Source: an uncultured Eubacteriales bacterium (lineage in GTDB: Bacteria > Bacillota > Clostridia > Lachnospirales > CAG-274). Taken from it: DNA of 7,834 nt. Position 1 is the stretch's first letter. The number at the start of each line of letters is the position of its first letter. Shown one piece after another: positions 5,904 to 7,834 of the stretch. Below the pieces are notes generated by a model. It was not told the origin of the DNA, searched no databases, and worked only from the letters and a program-made list of their open reading frames with translations. Both the position numbers and the translations under genes were made by a program. The stretch covers positions 1 through 7,834 of the forward strand of contig CABVEG010000073.1 in the NCBI GenBank assembly GCA_902497185.1, given 5' to 3'.

Positions 5904-7126
5904 TAACAATTAGTTCCGGCAAGATAACCTGTTGAAAAAGCTATCTGCAAATTAAAACCGCCTGTGAAGCTGTCTACATCAATAACCTCTCCGGCGAAAA
6001 ACAGACCTTTTATTATTTTTGATTCCATAGTTGACGGATCAATTTCATCAACTGAAACTCCTCCTCTTGTAACTACGGCTTCGTTGTAGCCTGTCGTGCC
6101 TGTAATATTTACAGTAAGATTTTTAATAAGCTCAAGAAGTCCAAGCCTTTCCTCTTTTGTTATACTGTTAACCTTCTTTTCAGGTTCTATTCCTGAAAGC
6201 CTTATAATAACAGGTATAAGTTTCTGAGGAAGGAGGTCATCAAGAGAATTTTTAAAATCCTTATTTACATATTTTTGAAAATCCTTTAAAAGTCTTGCAT
6301 CAAGCTCCTTATTGCTTAATGCAGGCTTTAAATCTATATGAATTTGAGGCTTTTCCTCAATTCTGTCATTTATATATCTGCTTGATGATAAAATAAGAGG
6401 ACCGGTTACACCAAAGTGAGTAAACATCATTTCTCCAAAATCCGAATAAACCTCTTTGTTATTTATTGTCACCTTAATACTTATATTTTTAAGACTTAAT
6501 CCCATTAAATCAGCTATCCATTTTTCTTTTGCTTTTAAGGGAACAAGGGAAGGATAACACTTAGTTACGGTGTGTCCGCATTTTAAAGCAAATTTATAAC
6601 CGTCACCTGTAGAGCCTGTCATTGGATAGGAAAGCCCTCCTGTTGCCACAATAACACTGTCACATTCAATAATACTGTTATTGCTGAGCTTTACACCCTT
6701 AATTACACCGTCAGCTATTAAGACTTCCTTAACCTCTGTTTCGTATAATATTTTGCAGCCGCTTTTTTTAACAAACCTTTCCATTGCCTTTACAATGTCA
6801 TTAGACTTTTCAGATTTAGGAAAAACTCTGTTTCCTCTTTCCACCTTAACCGGAACACCAAGTTTTTCAAAAAACTCCATAGTAGAATTACTGCTGAATG
6901 TATAAAAAGCACTGTACAAAAAATAGGGATTACCCGGTGTATTTGCAATAAGTCCCTCCGGGTCAACTGCATTTGTTACATTACATCTGCCCTTGCCTGT
7001 AATATAAAGTTTTCTTCCAACCTTATTCATTTTTTCAATTAGAGTAACATTATGACCTCTTAAAGCAGCCTGTCCCGCAGCCATCATTCCGGCAGGTCCT
7101 CCACCTACAACTACAACCTTTTTCAT
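5903..7126 (-). CDS. BaiN/HI0933-family FAD-dependent oxidoreductase
   Basis: The 407-residue flavoprotein belongs to the HI0933 (YhiN, BaiN/RdsA, 'aminoacetone oxidase-like') family and has the usual length. The N-terminal Rossmann FAD-binding motif is GGGPAG at 8-13, with Glu31 at the end of the second strand to hold the ribose. It is followed by the family signature VGRKLYITGKGRCNVTN (36-52). Other family marks are ATGGLSYPMTGSTGDGY at 161-177, GEMMFTHFGVTGP at 231-243, and a C-terminal FAD motif in two parts, GEVIDVDSFTGG and NLQIAFSTGYLAG. No signal peptide or membrane segment is visible, so it should be cytoplasmic. The family is widespread and mostly uncharacterised. One clostridial member, BaiN, has been linked to bile acid reduction, but family membership does not show that here. 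The ribosome binding site is weak (TAGGT), and the start is 16 bp after the regulator gene, suggesting translational coupling. Confidence 0.92.
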   Translation of the reverse strand: MKKVVVVGGGPAGMMAAGQAALRGHNVTLIEKMNKVGRKLYITGKGRCNVTNAVDPEGLIANTPGNPYFLYSAFYTFSSNSTMEFFEKLGVPVKVERGNRVFPKSEKSNDIVKAMERFVKKSGCKILYETEVKEVLIADGVIKGVKLSNNSIIECDSVIVATGGLSYPMTGSTGDGYKFALKCGHTVTKCYPSLVPLKAKEKWIADLMGLSLKNISIKVTINNKEVYSDFGEMMFTHFGVTGPLILSSSRYINDRIEEKPQIHIDLKPALSNKELDARLLKDFQKYVNKDFKNSLDDLLPQKLIPVIIRLSGIEPEKKVNSITKEERLGLLELIKNLTVNITGTTGYNEAVVTRGGVSVDEIDPSTMESKIIKGLFFAGEVIDVDSFTGGFNLQIAFSTGYLAGTNC

Positions 7127-7142
7127 ATATAATACCTATTAC

Positions 7143-7834
7143 CTACAAATATTTTTTCCTAACAGCAGATGAATAAACCCTATATTCAGCCCATAAATCC
7201 TCCAGCTGATCAAGTCCCTGTGCAATATAGGCCTTTCTCTTCATACTTATTGCAACAAGGAGAGCATTAATAATACTTAATGGAGCAACAAGGCTGTCTA
7301 TAAAACTTAACATATCGCTGCTTGCAATAAGGCTTATGGTAGCATCACTTACAAGAGGTGACTGTTTGCTGTCAGTTATGGCAATTGTCTTAGCCCCTTT
7401 CTGATGAGCATACTCTATCGCCTTAACAGTTTTGTTTGAATATCTGGGAAAACTTATACCAATAAGTACATCTCCCTCTTCAATTCTGAAAATATGTTCA
7501 AAGGTTTCTGTTACCGCACCTGTTGAAGCATTTACAACATTATCCCTCATTAAATTAAGGTAAAAATCCATAAAATGAGATAAAGCTGATGAACTTCTGC
7601 CACCTACTATATAAACTCTCTTGGCATTTGCAATATAATCAACAGCCTCATCAAAATCTCTTGGATTAATGTTTTCAAGAGTTTCGGATATTCTGCCCAA
7701 ATCACTTTCAAGCACACTTCTTATTATATGCTTATCATTCTTCGCAATTCTGTCAGAAGATACCTTCATTCTTTGAGATGCCGTAAGCTCGTTTTTAACA
7801 AGCTCCTGTAATGCCTCCTGAAGTTTTGGATAGC
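7143..7834 (-). CDS. MurR/RpiR-family transcriptional regulator with SIS domain (5' end off right edge)
   Basis: About 230 C-terminal residues are visible. The frame is open to the window edge, and the codons upstream of the first ATG (7769) encode the end of the RpiR helix-turn-helix domain (YPKLQEALQELVKNEL), so that ATG is internal. The rest is a SIS domain, which binds phosphosugars and acts as the sensor: RVYIVGGRSSSALSHF, then GDVLIGISFPRYSNKT, GAKTIAITDSKQSPL, and a helical end, FIDSLVAPLSIINALLVA. Members of this family control sugar, amino sugar or MurNAc catabolism genes, usually those next to them. Here no sugar gene is visible, so the target and ligand are unknown; neighbours off the right edge may tell. 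The TAG stop lies 16 bp before the oxidoreductase ATG. Confidence 0.92.
   Translation of the reverse strand, partial: YPKLQEALQELVKNELTASQRMKVSSDRIAKNDKHIIRSVLESDLGRISETLENINPRDFDEAVDYIANAKRVYIVGGRSSSALSHFMDFYLNLMRDNVVNASTGAVTETFEHIFRIEEGDVLIGISFPRYSNKTVKAIEYAHQKGAKTIAITDSKQSPLVSDATISLIASSDMLSFIDSLVAPLSIINALLVAISMKRKAYIAQGLDQLEDLWAEYRVYSSAVRKKYL

Noticed and set aside
5889..5909. TTG start seven codons upstream for aroH-cmk
   Set aside because: The extension encodes the ribosome binding site itself (Leu-Arg-Arg-Arg) and overlaps the previous stop codon.
5903..7126. Specific assignment as bile acid reductase BaiN
   Set aside because: The family is broad and found in bacteria that do not modify bile acids, and no bai genes are adjacent; only the family name is supported.
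7767..7769. ATG as the true start of the RpiR-type gene
   Set aside because: The upstream codons to the window edge are open and encode the conserved end of the RpiR helix-turn-helix domain, so the gene continues off the window.
1..7834. Mobile element, CRISPR, tRNA/rRNA, riboswitch or T-box
   Set aside because: No transposase, repeat array, tRNA-like clover or long structured leader is visible; all gaps are 104 bp or less and are accounted for by ribosome binding sites and the two hairpins.

Overview
The window reads as one long leftward (minus-strand) run of chromosomal genes from a low-G+C, probably anaerobic Firmicute of the class Clostridia. The evidence is AT-rich codon use, strong AGGAGG-type ribosome binding sites, tight gene spacing and, above all, an IspH reductase fused to ribosomal protein S1, an arrangement known from Clostridia. 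Some details, such as the cysteine-rich LivJ, would suit a Lachnospiraceae-like gut anaerobe, but genus and species cannot be read from the sequence. There are no mobile elements, rRNA, tRNA or CRISPR arrays. All gaps between genes are under about 105 bp.

In transcription order (right to left) there are seven genes. (1) The 3' part of a MurR/RpiR-type regulator with a SIS sugar-phosphate domain, whose N-terminal HTH lies off the right edge. (2) A BaiN/HI0933-family FAD oxidoreductase. (3) A fusion of an AroH-type chorismate mutase with CMP kinase. (4) A fusion of IspH (last step of the MEP isoprenoid pathway) with a four-repeat S1 protein. (5-7) Branched-chain amino acid ABC transporter genes: lipoprotein livJ, permease livH, and permease livM, which is cut by the left edge. 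The ATPase genes livG and livF would be expected further left.

Genes 1-4 are 14 to 39 bp apart and look like one transcript that mixes regulation, redox, nucleotide, aromatic amino acid, isoprenoid and translation functions around the widely conserved cmk-rpsA pair. An 80-bp gap with a GC-richer hairpin separates it from the liv genes. Between livJ and livH lies a convincing intrinsic terminator, which would let the binding protein be made in excess over the membrane subunits.

For three genes the longest ORF overstates the start, and ribosome binding sites place the starts further in: aroH-cmk ATG at 5888, livJ ATG at 2796, livH TTG at 1561. The points most worth a second look are the chorismate mutase-CMP kinase fusion with both active sites intact, and a perfect AAAGGAGG followed by ATG exactly at the IspH/S1 boundary, which suggests that free S1 could also be made from the fusion message. 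I found no sign of a wholly new defence, mobile or RNA system here.
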